A stretch of DNA of 64,000 nucleotides from Microbulbifer sp. SAOS-129_SWC (lineage in GTDB: Bacteria; Pseudomonadota; Gammaproteobacteria; Pseudomonadales; Cellvibrionaceae). A program made the translations under genes and the position numbers. The notes beneath the pieces were generated by a model. The model ran no database searches and was not told the DNA's origin. It worked only from the letters and a program-made list of their open reading frames with translations. Below are positions 19,341 to 26,521 of the stretch, piece by piece (within the stretch, counting starts at the first letter, position 1; each line of letters starts with the position of its first letter). The DNA lies in assembly GCF_039696035.1 (NCBI RefSeq), contig NZ_CP155567.1, positions 1,669,001 to 1,733,000 on the forward strand, read 5' to 3'.

Positions 19341-19469
19341 ATGAGATCCACAGCCAAAAAGAAGCGGCCCAGCCGCCAGGCGCTGGAGCGTACCGCGCGG
19401 AATTTCTGGGGTGCGGTCGCGCTGGTGGCGCTGTTCAGCATCCTGTTGATGTACTTCGGAATGTTCTGA
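19341..19469 (+). CDS. Single-pass small membrane protein (42 aa)
   Basis: MRSTAKKKRPSRQALE is a strongly basic cytosolic head, followed by one transmembrane helix (WGAVALVALFSILLMYFGMF) and a stop. The ATG has a GGAG site a few bases upstream. Positive-inside topology predicts an inner-membrane protein with its N-terminus in the cytoplasm. The family is not recognised. Confidence 0.6.
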   Translation: MRSTAKKKRPSRQALERTARNFWGAVALVALFSILLMYFGMF

Positions 19470-19595
19470 TCCCGGGGGGGGGCTCCTTTCCGTTGATTGC
19501 CGGCGGGGCCCCGATGCTGGAAACCCTATGTGTACGGAAATGCGGCGGCTGACTCGGCCAGCTTGAGGGTGTGGCGCGAGTAGAAGAAGCGGTAT

Positions 19596-19671
19596 TGGCG
19601 CCCCCGGCAGGACTCGAACCTGCAGTCCGGACTTAGGAGGTCCGTGGTTTATCCTGTTAACCGACGGGGGC
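19596..19671 (-). tRNA. tRNA-Arg(CCT)
   Basis: A 76-base tRNA with encoded CCA. Acceptor GCCCCCG pairs with CGGGGGC, the anticodon stem CGGAC/GTCCG encloses CTCCTAA (anticodon CCT), and the T arm is GCAGG-TTCGAGT-CCTGC. Confidence 0.96.
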
Positions 19672-20094
19672 GCTGAGAGCCGGACCGGCGGGCAGGAGGG
19701 CCCGGGTCGGCGAAGGCGGCTATTCTAACGGCTGCTTACCCCGCTGTCATGTTGTGAATTTGCCGGCTCTGCAGCGGCTTCCCGCCAGCCCGGTGTCACC
19801 GGGGGTAACAGTTGCTGCCATTAGTTACCAACTTTCCCGTAGTTTACCTGTCATCTCGCTGCCGAAATCCTGTCGTCAATTGGTCACGAACTGTCGCTAT
19901 TTTGGCTCCGCTTGCCCCGGTTTCAGAGCAAGTTTTTTCCCGCCGCGCGCCACTCCGGCGGCGGGGTCGATAAAGGTGTATTCGAGAGCAAAATTTTGCT
20001 TGACCGGGGTTGGCCGAGCTAGCTAATCTCAGGCTGCAAAACAAAAACAACAAGGGTGTTTCTGCTCTCGCAGATCGAGATTGTGGAGTTTCGT
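19672..20094. other. Intergenic region upstream of the PA3496-like gene
   Basis: About 420 bases without a credible gene. It should hold the tRNA-Arg promoter (minus strand) and the promoter of the next gene. I see no strong consensus element. Confidence 0.5.
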
Positions 20095-20277
20095 ATGAGC
20101 GGCAACGTTAGCGGAATTAGCATCGATTTTGATAACGATGAAATCCCTCAAATAGCAAACGAGGTACTCAGGCAAGCCACGTCGCAGCCGCCCAGTGATC
20201 CCCGCCGGATGGTCGAGGATAAACTGGAGGAAATGCGACTGCGTCGTGAGTTGATGGATTACGATTTCGACTTTTAA
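20095..20277 (+). CDS. PA3496-like small protein
   Basis: This 60-residue acidic protein ends with DPRRMVEDKLEEMRLRRELMDYDFDF, resembling the PA3496 family of small gammaproteobacterial proteins described as putative envelope-integrity factors; the mechanism is not known. The N-terminus is variable and likely disordered. ATG 20095 follows GTGGAG by 6 bases. A 12-bp perfect hairpin follows the stop codon. Confidence 0.65.
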   Translation: MSGNVSGISIDFDNDEIPQIANEVLRQATSQPPSDPRRMVEDKLEEMRLRRELMDYDFDF

Positions 20278-20279
20278 CC

Positions 20280-20307
20280 GGAGAGGCGCCAGCGATGGCG
20301 CCTCTCC
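20280..20307 (+). terminator. Strong hairpin directly after the PA3496-like gene
   Basis: GGAGAGGCGCCA and TGGCGCCTCTCC pair perfectly around a GCGA tetraloop, two bases after the stop codon. Only TTT follows at a distance, so termination is likely but not certain. Confidence 0.65.
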
Positions 20308-20599
20308 GCGTTTCGGCGCCAGGTATTGCAGTGCCGATGGCCGACAGCCGGGATAAGTGCTTTATCCGTTGAGGTATTGTTCTTGCTGTTCGTCTTTTAA
20401 AGGCGCGGCGGTAAATCGTAAATCCGCAAAATCCGTCGGTGGCTCGATCATAATAATAACGGGCTTGTGGGGCGGGTGGCTGATTGGTGCTAGCTGATTG
20501 GTACCAGAGTGTGCTTATGTTGCTTGTTACGCAGCATAGGCTGCACATGTGTTGCCCGTGGCAGGCAGGTTTTCCGGTTAGTGAGAAAGGGAATTTTTC
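20308..20599. other. Leader region of the partner-switching operon
   Basis: This AT-richer gap of about 290 bases should contain the promoter of the STAS gene. I could not identify a clear -35/-10 pair. Confidence 0.4.
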
Positions 20600-20944
20600 A
20601 TGGTGGTGTCGGAGCAGACCGAAGCGAGGATCGATGCTGATCTATCTGAGGATGGGGATACCCTGACCATCCACGTGTCCGGATATTTTGACTTTAATTT
20701 GCACCGGGATTTTCAGCACGCCTACCAGAATTATTTCCCCCCTCCCAAGCAGTATCGCATCGACCTCTCTGAAACCCTGCATATCGACAGTGCCGCGCTG
20801 GGGATGTTGCTGCTGTTGCGCGATCACTGCCTCGGCGATGGCGACGATCCGGGTCAGTGCACGGTAGAGCTGTGCAATGCCAATGCGCATGTCGAAACCA
20901 TCCTGCAGGTTTCCAACTTCAATAAACTGTTCACCATTCGCTAG
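20600..20944 (+). CDS. STAS-domain anti-sigma factor antagonist (HsbA/CrsA-like)
   Basis: A 114-residue single STAS domain. LHIDSAALGMLLLLRDH matches the conserved antagonist motif, and the Ser in HIDSAALG is the expected phosphorylation site. In this family the unphosphorylated form binds an anti-sigma factor or another target, and phosphorylation releases it. The stop codon TAG is immediately followed by the ATG of the next gene, so the two proteins are translationally coupled. The downstream product carries both a phosphatase and a kinase domain, which should act on this Ser. The binding target is not encoded nearby. Confidence 0.85.
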   Translation: MVVSEQTEARIDADLSEDGDTLTIHVSGYFDFNLHRDFQHAYQNYFPPPKQYRIDLSETLHIDSAALGMLLLLRDHCLGDGDDPGQCTVELCNANAHVETILQVSNFNKLFTIR

Positions 20945-22660
20945 ATGACCGGCAGCTTTCGGGTTCTGGTCGTCGAGAGCGACGCGGACGCTGCCGCTGA
21001 GCTGCGCTCCCTGTTGCACGGCTGTGCGGAGGGGCAGGAGATGCTGCCGGTGGCCGCGAGCCTGGTGCCGGATGCCGAAACCGCACTGGGAAATTACGCC
21101 GAGTTGCGCCCGCAACTGGTGATATTCGGGCCGTGCACCGCCGGTACTGCGGTATCTGAGGATCTGCAGCGGCTGCGTGCCCGCGCCGGTGTGGAACCGG
21201 TGCCAATCCTGTTCGTAAAATCCGCACAAGAAACCCTCGACGTCACCTGCCTGCACACTGGCTGTGACGACATCCTGTTGCAGCCGTACAACACGGCTCT
21301 GGTGCGGTTAAAGCTGGCCGGGCTGCAGCGCTTTAGCGAATTCAGCGGCTCCCTGCTGGCACAGCGCAATCGTATCCGTCGCCACCGCGCAGACCTGCTG
21401 CAGGAGCAGGCCAGTGCGCGGCAGATCTTCAGCAACATGGGTCACGAGAGCTGCCTCGATCAGAACGATGCCATCCGCTACCACCTGTCGCCGCGCGCGG
21501 TACTGAACGGCGACGTGCTGGCCGCGGCCTATGCGCCGGGCGGCAAGCTGATGCTGCTGTTGGGGGATTTTACCGGCCACGGGTTGCCGGCGGCGGTGGG
21601 TGCGGTGCCGCTGACCTCAATTTTCTATTCGATGGTGCCGAAGGGGTTTTCCCTGAGCCACATCCTGCGTGAGCTCAACGCCAAGCTGCACCGAATACTG
21701 CCCACCAATATGTTCTGCTGTGCGCTGATGCTGGAGCTGGATCCGCACAAACAGCAGGCGCGGATGTTCAATGCGGGTATGCCGAGCGCCTGTCTGCGCC
21801 ATGCCAATGGCAAGCTGCGCCTGCTGGAATCCCGCCACTTGCCGTTGGGGGTGCTGGCCGCGGCCTCGGTGGAGGAGGCGATAGTGCATTTCCCGGTAGA
21901 GGCGGGCGATCACCTCTACCTGTGGAGCGACGGCATTCACGAGGCGCGCAGCGCCGATGGCGAGCTGTTTGGCGAGCGACGACTGCTGGACGTGGTGGAA
22001 GCCCCGCCGGGGCAGTGCTTCGAGAGCATCCTGGCCGCAGTGAAGCGCTTCAGCGGCGATCAGGAAGACGACCTGTCGCTGGTGGAGATCGCTCTCGACC
22101 GGGCCCGCAGTCCGTCGCCGCAGCCGGTATCGAACGGCAGGGGCGCCGCTCTCGGCGAATGGTCGATCAACTTTACCCTGGGGCCAAACGAGCTGCGCCA
22201 CGCCGATCCGCTGCCGCTGCTGCACAGTGTGCTGGCGCAGGTGCCCGGTGCCGACCGCTTCCAGGATCCGCTCACCATCGTGCTCGGCGAGCTGTTTCGC
22301 AACGCGCTGGAGCACGGTTTGCTGCGACTGGATAGCGGGCTGAAAAAGACCGATCGGGGATTCGCCGATTATTACCAGCAGTTGCAGAGCGGCCGCCGCG
22401 CGTTGACCGAAGGCTGGATTCGCATAGACCTGCGCTGCCGTACCCGCGGTGGCCGCGGTGCGCTGGAGGTGGTGGTGGAGGATAGTGGCAGCGGCCTGCC
22501 AGAGGATACCGGCGCCGCCAACGCCTATTCCGGGCGCGGTCTGCCGCTGCTGCGTGCAATCTGCCGGGAAGTGCGTTACCAGCCGGGCAGCAGCTGTGTG
22601 CGGGCGGTGCTGGACTGGGGGGCTGAAACGGGTCGCCGGCAACCGGTGCCGGCGACCTGA
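20945..22660 (+). CDS. Pseudo-receiver / PP2C phosphatase / HATPase kinase partner-switching regulator
   Basis: Three parts are visible. Residues about 1-125 resemble a response-regulator receiver, but the phosphoacceptor Asp position reads LVIFGP and the conserved Lys position reads LLQP, so it should not be phosphorylated normally. Residues about 170-385 form a SpoIIE-type PP2C phosphatase (LLLGDFTGHGLPAA, LYLWSDGIHEA, DDLSLVEI). Residues about 440-560 form a Ser-kinase HATPase domain (GELFRNALEHG, VEDSGSGLP, GRGLPLLRAIC). The order matches HsbR (Pseudomonas) and CrsR (Shewanella), which both phosphorylate and dephosphorylate an STAS partner. The partner here is the upstream gene. Confidence 0.85.
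   Translation: MTGSFRVLVVESDADAAAELRSLLHGCAEGQEMLPVAASLVPDAETALGNYAELRPQLVIFGPCTAGTAVSEDLQRLRARAGVEPVPILFVKSAQETLDVTCLHTGCDDILLQPYNTALVRLKLAGLQRFSEFSGSLLAQRNRIRRHRADLLQEQASARQIFSNMGHESCLDQNDAIRYHLSPRAVLNGDVLAAAYAPGGKLMLLLGDFTGHGLPAAVGAVPLTSIFYSMVPKGFSLSHILRELNAKLHRILPTNMFCCALMLELDPHKQQARMFNAGMPSACLRHANGKLRLLESRHLPLGVLAAASVEEAIVHFPVEAGDHLYLWSDGIHEARSADGELFGERRLLDVVEAPPGQCFESILAAVKRFSGDQEDDLSLVEIALDRARSPSPQPVSNGRGAALGEWSINFTLGPNELRHADPLPLLHSVLAQVPGADRFQDPLTIVLGELFRNALEHGLLRLDSGLKKTDRGFADYYQQLQSGRRALTEGWIRIDLRCRTRGGRGALEVVVEDSGSGLPEDTGAANAYSGRGLPLLRAICREVRYQPGSSCVRAVLDWGAETGRRQPVPAT
22631..22657. terminator. 11-bp perfect hairpin overlapping the 3' end of the phosphatase/kinase gene
   Basis: GGTCGCCGGCA (22631-22641) and TGCCGGCGACC (22647-22657) pair exactly around a 5-base loop and end one base before the TGA. 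It lies between convergent genes and could protect or end both mRNAs; it has no T-run. Confidence 0.5.
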
Positions 22661-22667
22661 AGGGTTA

Positions 22668-23363
22668 CTATGCCGCCGGTTTGCTGCCGCCGAACTTTTC
22701 CCCCAGCCAGATCTGCAGCTGTTTCAGCTTGTGGGCCAGGCGGCCGCGCTTGGATTTGCGCAGTTTGTCCTCGGCGCTGACCAGCCAGGCGATCTGGATC
22801 ACGCGGCGTTCGCCCTCGAACGGCAGGTGGCCGTGGAAGGAGTTTTCCGCACGCTTGAAGGCCACCAGAGTGCCGTAAACCGGCTGGATCTCCGGCACCA
22901 CGGTGTCCTCGAAATCGTCGATTTTGTTCAGAAAGCGCAGGCAGCCTTCGCTGGTCTGCGCCCAGTCGCCGTTCAGGTAGAGCAGCGCGGTGGCGATCTT
23001 GGACTTGCCGTCTGTATGGATGCGGCCGTGGCGCTTCTTCAGGGTGCGGGAGATAGAAACGTAGGTCGGGTACTGGGAAATTCTGTCGATGCCCAGGTTG
23101 TTGCCGATGGCGTCGGCAAATTCCGGCTCTACCAGGCGCTCAATCAGCGCATTGACGGCGTCGCCACACTCTTCGCGCTCGTAGGGCAGGTAGCCCGCGC
23201 CCTTCAATTGCGGGAAATCGTCGAGCAGCGACGGCATGATATCGCGCGGCAGCATGTCTTTCGCCACCATAAAATTGAAGGGTTCCGATCTGACCAGGGT
23301 GTCCTGGTCCTCCAGCCTGGAGGGCTGCAGCCAGCTGCGGGTGTCGACGGCGGTGGTGGTCAC
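22668..23363 (-). CDS. 2-oxoglutarate/Fe(II)-dependent oxygenase family protein
   Basis: A 231-residue protein with a prolyl-4-hydroxylase-like double-stranded beta-helix core: RIHTDGKSKIATALLYLN provides the HxD iron ligands, a later His is in NSFHGHLPFEG, and the 2OG-binding basic residue is in ERRVIQIAW. The start ATG at 23363 gives a sensible N-terminus. The substrate is unknown. The C-terminus is Lys/Arg-rich. It is divergent from the ccm operon. Confidence 0.75.
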   Translation of the reverse strand: MTTTAVDTRSWLQPSRLEDQDTLVRSEPFNFMVAKDMLPRDIMPSLLDDFPQLKGAGYLPYEREECGDAVNALIERLVEPEFADAIGNNLGIDRISQYPTYVSISRTLKKRHGRIHTDGKSKIATALLYLNGDWAQTSEGCLRFLNKIDDFEDTVVPEIQPVYGTLVAFKRAENSFHGHLPFEGERRVIQIAWLVSAEDKLRKSKRGRLAHKLKQLQIWLGEKFGGSKPAA

Positions 23364-23586
23364 AGTTGTACTTCCTCTTGATGCGTAAAACGCCCTAAAG
23401 TGATTTGGCCGTGCTCAATGGCAAGTTTGCGGGCGGGGCCGGCGTGGGGCCAAAGGCGCAAACATACCAGACACGCCCGGCGTGGCCAATCTGCCGCCGG
23501 CGCCAATTGAGCACACTGTCACGCTCGGCTACCCGGCGGCGCCCGCCGCGGGTGGTTGAATGCCATGCAAATAGCGCCACAGCCGG

Positions 23587-23592
23587 TATAAT
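23587..23592 (+). promoter_or_regulatory. Candidate -10 element of the ccm operon
   Basis: A perfect TATAAT lies 39 bases before the ccmA ATG. The only TTGAAT nearby (23556) is 25 bases upstream, too far for a standard -35, so the assignment is tentative. Confidence 0.35.
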
Positions 23593-23630
23593 GCCGGTCA
23601 CATTTTCATCAGTGCAACCCAAGACGGCCC

Positions 23631-24302
23631 ATGAGCGTGACCTCCCAGTCCAAAGTCCAGTTACACGTGCGCAATCTGTCCTGCGCGCGCGAGGGCCGGC
23701 GCCTGTTCGCGGGCCTGGACTTTACCCTCACGGGCGGTGGCGCGTTGCAGCTGCTGGGCGCCAATGGCGCCGGCAAGACCACGCTGCTGCGTACCCTGGT
23801 GGGGAGCAGCGGCGATTACGATGGTGAGATCAGTTGGAAAGGCGAGGCGCTGCCCGCGGCACTGCCCGCACTGCGGGAATCCCTGCTGTATATCGGCCAC
23901 CGCGCCGGCGTGCGCGGTGGTCTGACGCCGCTGGAAAACCTGGCGTGGTATGGCGCCGGCGAGGCGCAGGCGCTCAAGGCGCTGGAGCAGGTGGACCTTT
24001 ACGGGTTTGAGGACACCCTGTGCCAGCACCTCTCCGCCGGACAGAGCCGGCGCGTGGCGCTGGCGCGGCTGTATTTGCCCGCTGCGCCGCCACTGTGGAT
24101 TCTCGACGAGCCGCTCGCGGCCCTCGATGTCGCCGGTGTTTCCAGTTTGCAGGGGCAGATGGCCTGCCACCTGAGCCGCGGCGGCTGCATCCTGTTTACC
24201 TCCCACCAGCCGGTGGCGCTGGCGCAGCTGCAGCGCATCGACCTGGCGGACTTTGCCGCCGCGGGCGATGACGAATTCGGAGGCGCGCATGGCTTCGCCT
24301 GA
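23631..24302 (+). CDS. ccmA: CcmA: ATPase of the heme/cytochrome c maturation exporter
   Basis: A 223-residue ABC ATPase with Walker A GANGAGKTTLLRTL (about residue 43), signature LSAGQSRRVALARL (about 135) and Walker B LWILDEP (about 158). CcmA with CcmB releases holo-CcmE from the CcmC-CcmE complex during System I cytochrome c maturation. It is first in the ccmABCDEFG operon and overlaps ccmB by 14 bases. Confidence 0.96.
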   Translation: MSVTSQSKVQLHVRNLSCAREGRRLFAGLDFTLTGGGALQLLGANGAGKTTLLRTLVGSSGDYDGEISWKGEALPAALPALRESLLYIGHRAGVRGGLTPLENLAWYGAGEAQALKALEQVDLYGFEDTLCQHLSAGQSRRVALARLYLPAAPPLWILDEPLAALDVAGVSSLQGQMACHLSRGGCILFTSHQPVALAQLQRIDLADFAAAGDDEFGGAHGFA

Positions 24303-24996
24303 GCATCTGAACGCGCCCGCCCGCACGGTGCCCGGTCTCGCGGCACTGTTGCGCACAGAGCTGCTGCTGGCACTGCGGCGGCGTGCCGATATCGCCAATC
24401 CGCTGCTGTTTTTTGTCACGGTGCTGGCGCTGCTGCCGCTGGGGGTGGGACCGGAGCCGGCGCTGCTGGCGCGCATGGCGCCGGGCATGATCTGGGTGGT
24501 GGCGTTGCTGGCGACATTGATGTCCCAAGAGAGCCTGTTCCGCAGCGATTTCGAAGACGGTTCGCTGGAGCAGCTGGCGCTGACGCCGCAGCCGCTGTAC
24601 TTCGCGGTACTCGCCAAGGTGGCGGTGCACTGGCTGGTCACCGGCCTGCCGCTGGCGCTGCTGTCGCCACTTTTGGCGCTGATGCTGAATCTGCCGGCAA
24701 GCGGTTACCTGTGTCTGCTGCTGTCACTGCTGATCGGTACCGCCTGCCTGAGCCTGATCGGGGCGGTGGGCGCGGCGTTGACCGTGTCACTGCGCCGCGC
24801 CGGATTGCTGCTGTCGCTGATCGTTATGCCCCTCTACGTGCCCGTGTTAATCTTCGGTACCGGAGCGGTGCAAGCGGCACTCGATGGCTACGCCTACAGC
24901 GTGCCGCTGGCGGTACTCGCCGCACTGTTGGCTGCCGCCGCCGCATTGGCGCCCCTGGCAGCGGCAGGTGCGATTCGCATCAGCCTGGATTCTTGA
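24289..24996 (+). CDS. ccmB: CcmB: heme exporter membrane subunit
   Basis: Six hydrophobic helices over about 235 residues, with the cytoplasmic segment SQESLFRSDFEDGSLEQL that is highly conserved in CcmB. I chose ATG 24289 (GGAGG a few bases upstream), not the earlier in-frame codon at 24253, because it gives the usual N-terminus ahead of LLRTELLLALRRRADI. It pairs with CcmA as the membrane part of the ABC complex. Confidence 0.95.
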   Translation: MASPEHLNAPARTVPGLAALLRTELLLALRRRADIANPLLFFVTVLALLPLGVGPEPALLARMAPGMIWVVALLATLMSQESLFRSDFEDGSLEQLALTPQPLYFAVLAKVAVHWLVTGLPLALLSPLLALMLNLPASGYLCLLLSLLIGTACLSLIGAVGAALTVSLRRAGLLLSLIVMPLYVPVLIFGTGAVQAALDGYAYSVPLAVLAALLAAAAALAPLAAAGAIRISLDS

Positions 24997-25009
24997 CGGA
25001 GGATATTCC

Positions 25010-25768
25010 TTGGCCTGGCAATGGTTTCACCGCTTGGGTTCGCCGCGCTGGTTCTACCAGAAGACCAGCGCCTGGCTGCCGTGGCTGGCGTTCGCCAGCC
25101 TGCTGCTGTTGCTGGTGGGCAGTGTCTGGGGGCTGGGTTTTGCGCCGCAGGACGCCAAGCAGGGTAACAGCTACCGCATCATCTATATCCACGTGCCGGC
25201 CGCGTTCCTGGCCCTGGCCGGCTACTACATCATGGCGTTCAGCGGCGCCATTGGCCTGATCTGGAAGATGAAACTCTCCTTCGTGGTCATGCGCGCGGCG
25301 GCGCCGATCGGCGCGGTACTGACGTTTATCGCGCTGTTTACCGGTGCCCTGTGGGGCAAGCCGACCTGGGGCACCTACTGGGTCTGGGATGCGCGCATTA
25401 CCTCGATGCTGATTCTGTTGTTCCTCTATATCGGCGTGATTGCGCTGTCCCGTGCCTTCGCCCGCGAGCAGGTGGCGGACAAGGCCTGCGCACTGCTGGC
25501 GCTGGTGGGCACGGTAAATATTCCGATCATCTACAAGTCGGTGGACTGGTGGTTTACTCTGCACCAGCCCGCCACCATCAAGCTGACCAAGGCCAGCACC
25601 ATCGACTCGAGCATGCTGCAGCCGTTGCTGGTGATGATTGTCGGCTTCTACTGTTTTTACGCCTGGACCCTGCTCGTCCACACCCGCAACCTGCTGCTGC
25701 AGCGGGAAGGGCGCACCCAGTGGGCCCAGCAGGCGTTGCGCGGCGAGCCACTCGGCGACGCCGGATAG
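25010..25768 (+). CDS. ccmC: CcmC: heme-handling protein that loads CcmE
   Basis: The start is TTG 25010, with ACGGAGGA about 6 bases upstream; no in-frame ATG exists near it. The protein (252 aa) has six transmembrane helices and the tryptophan-rich WGTYWVWDARITS motif (about residue 120) that binds heme in the periplasm, between conserved histidines (IIYIHVPAAF and SVDWWFTLHQPA). It attaches heme to CcmE. Confidence 0.95.
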   Translation: MAWQWFHRLGSPRWFYQKTSAWLPWLAFASLLLLLVGSVWGLGFAPQDAKQGNSYRIIYIHVPAAFLALAGYYIMAFSGAIGLIWKMKLSFVVMRAAAPIGAVLTFIALFTGALWGKPTWGTYWVWDARITSMLILLFLYIGVIALSRAFAREQVADKACALLALVGTVNIPIIYKSVDWWFTLHQPATIKLTKASTIDSSMLQPLLVMIVGFYCFYAWTLLVHTRNLLLQREGRTQWAQQALRGEPLGDAG

Positions 25769-25781
25769 ACGGAGAACAGTG

Positions 25782-26009
25782 ATGCAATTTCAGTTTGCCA
25801 GTTTCAGCGACTTCCTCGCCATGGGCGGCCACGGCATCTATGTATGGATCGCCTACGGGGTGTCCTTTGTCGCGCTCGCGGTGCTGGCACTGCAGCCGCT
25901 GCTGCGCCGCCGCCAGCTGCGCCGCGAACTGGCGCAACGGGAACGGATTTACCAGCGCCGCGCACAGGTGCAACAGCGCCGTGCCGAGGTCGCAGAGCCC
26001 GCCCAGTGA
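25782..26009 (+). CDS. ccmD: CcmD: small membrane factor for CcmE release
   Basis: A 75-residue protein with the conserved MGGHGIYVWIAYG motif, one transmembrane helix and a basic, coiled cytoplasmic tail. It sits between ccmC and ccmE, as in other System I operons, and links CcmC-CcmE to the ABC transporter. GGAGA precedes the ATG. Confidence 0.92.
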   Translation: MQFQFASFSDFLAMGGHGIYVWIAYGVSFVALAVLALQPLLRRRQLRRELAQRERIYQRRAQVQQRRAEVAEPAQ

Positions 26010-26071
26010 TACGGGTGGGGGAAGCCCCACCGGCAATGACACGATGAGATAACCGGAGCTAAGGGAAAACA

Positions 26072-26521
26072 ATGCATCCAGCCCGCAAACAGCGCCTGAT
26101 ACTGGTAGTGGTTCTGGTGGCGCTGTCCAGCGTCGCGGTGGGTTTCGTGACCTACGCCATGCGTAACAACATGAACTACTTTTACGCGCCCAGCGCTTTT
26201 GCTGCGGGTGAGGTGCCCCACGACCGCCGCATCCGCGCCGGCGGCTGCGTGGTGCCCGGCAGTGTGGTGCGGGAGCACGACGGTCTGGATGTGCGCTTCG
26301 CCATCACCGACGGCGAGGCCAATGTAAGTGTCATGTTCGACAAGATTCTGCCGGATCTGTTTGCCGAGGGCTCGGCGGCAGTGGTGACCGGCCGGCTGAT
26401 GCAGGACGGCACCCTGCGTGCCGACCAGGTACTGGCCAAGCACGATGAAAACTATACGCCCCCGGAAGTGGCGGACTCGATGAAAATCCCGGCCAGCTGC
26501 GCGGGCGGAGCGAAATCATGA
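26072..26521 (+). CDS. ccmE: CcmE: periplasmic heme chaperone
   Basis: The 149-residue protein has an N-terminal anchor (RLILVVVLVALSSVAVGFVTYA) and an OB-fold. The heme-binding motif HDENY at about residue 123 supplies the His that binds heme covalently. Its stop overlaps the ccmF start (ATGA), typical of coupled translation. Confidence 0.96.
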   Translation: MHPARKQRLILVVVLVALSSVAVGFVTYAMRNNMNYFYAPSAFAAGEVPHDRRIRAGGCVVPGSVVREHDGLDVRFAITDGEANVSVMFDKILPDLFAEGSAAVVTGRLMQDGTLRADQVLAKHDENYTPPEVADSMKIPASCAGGAKS

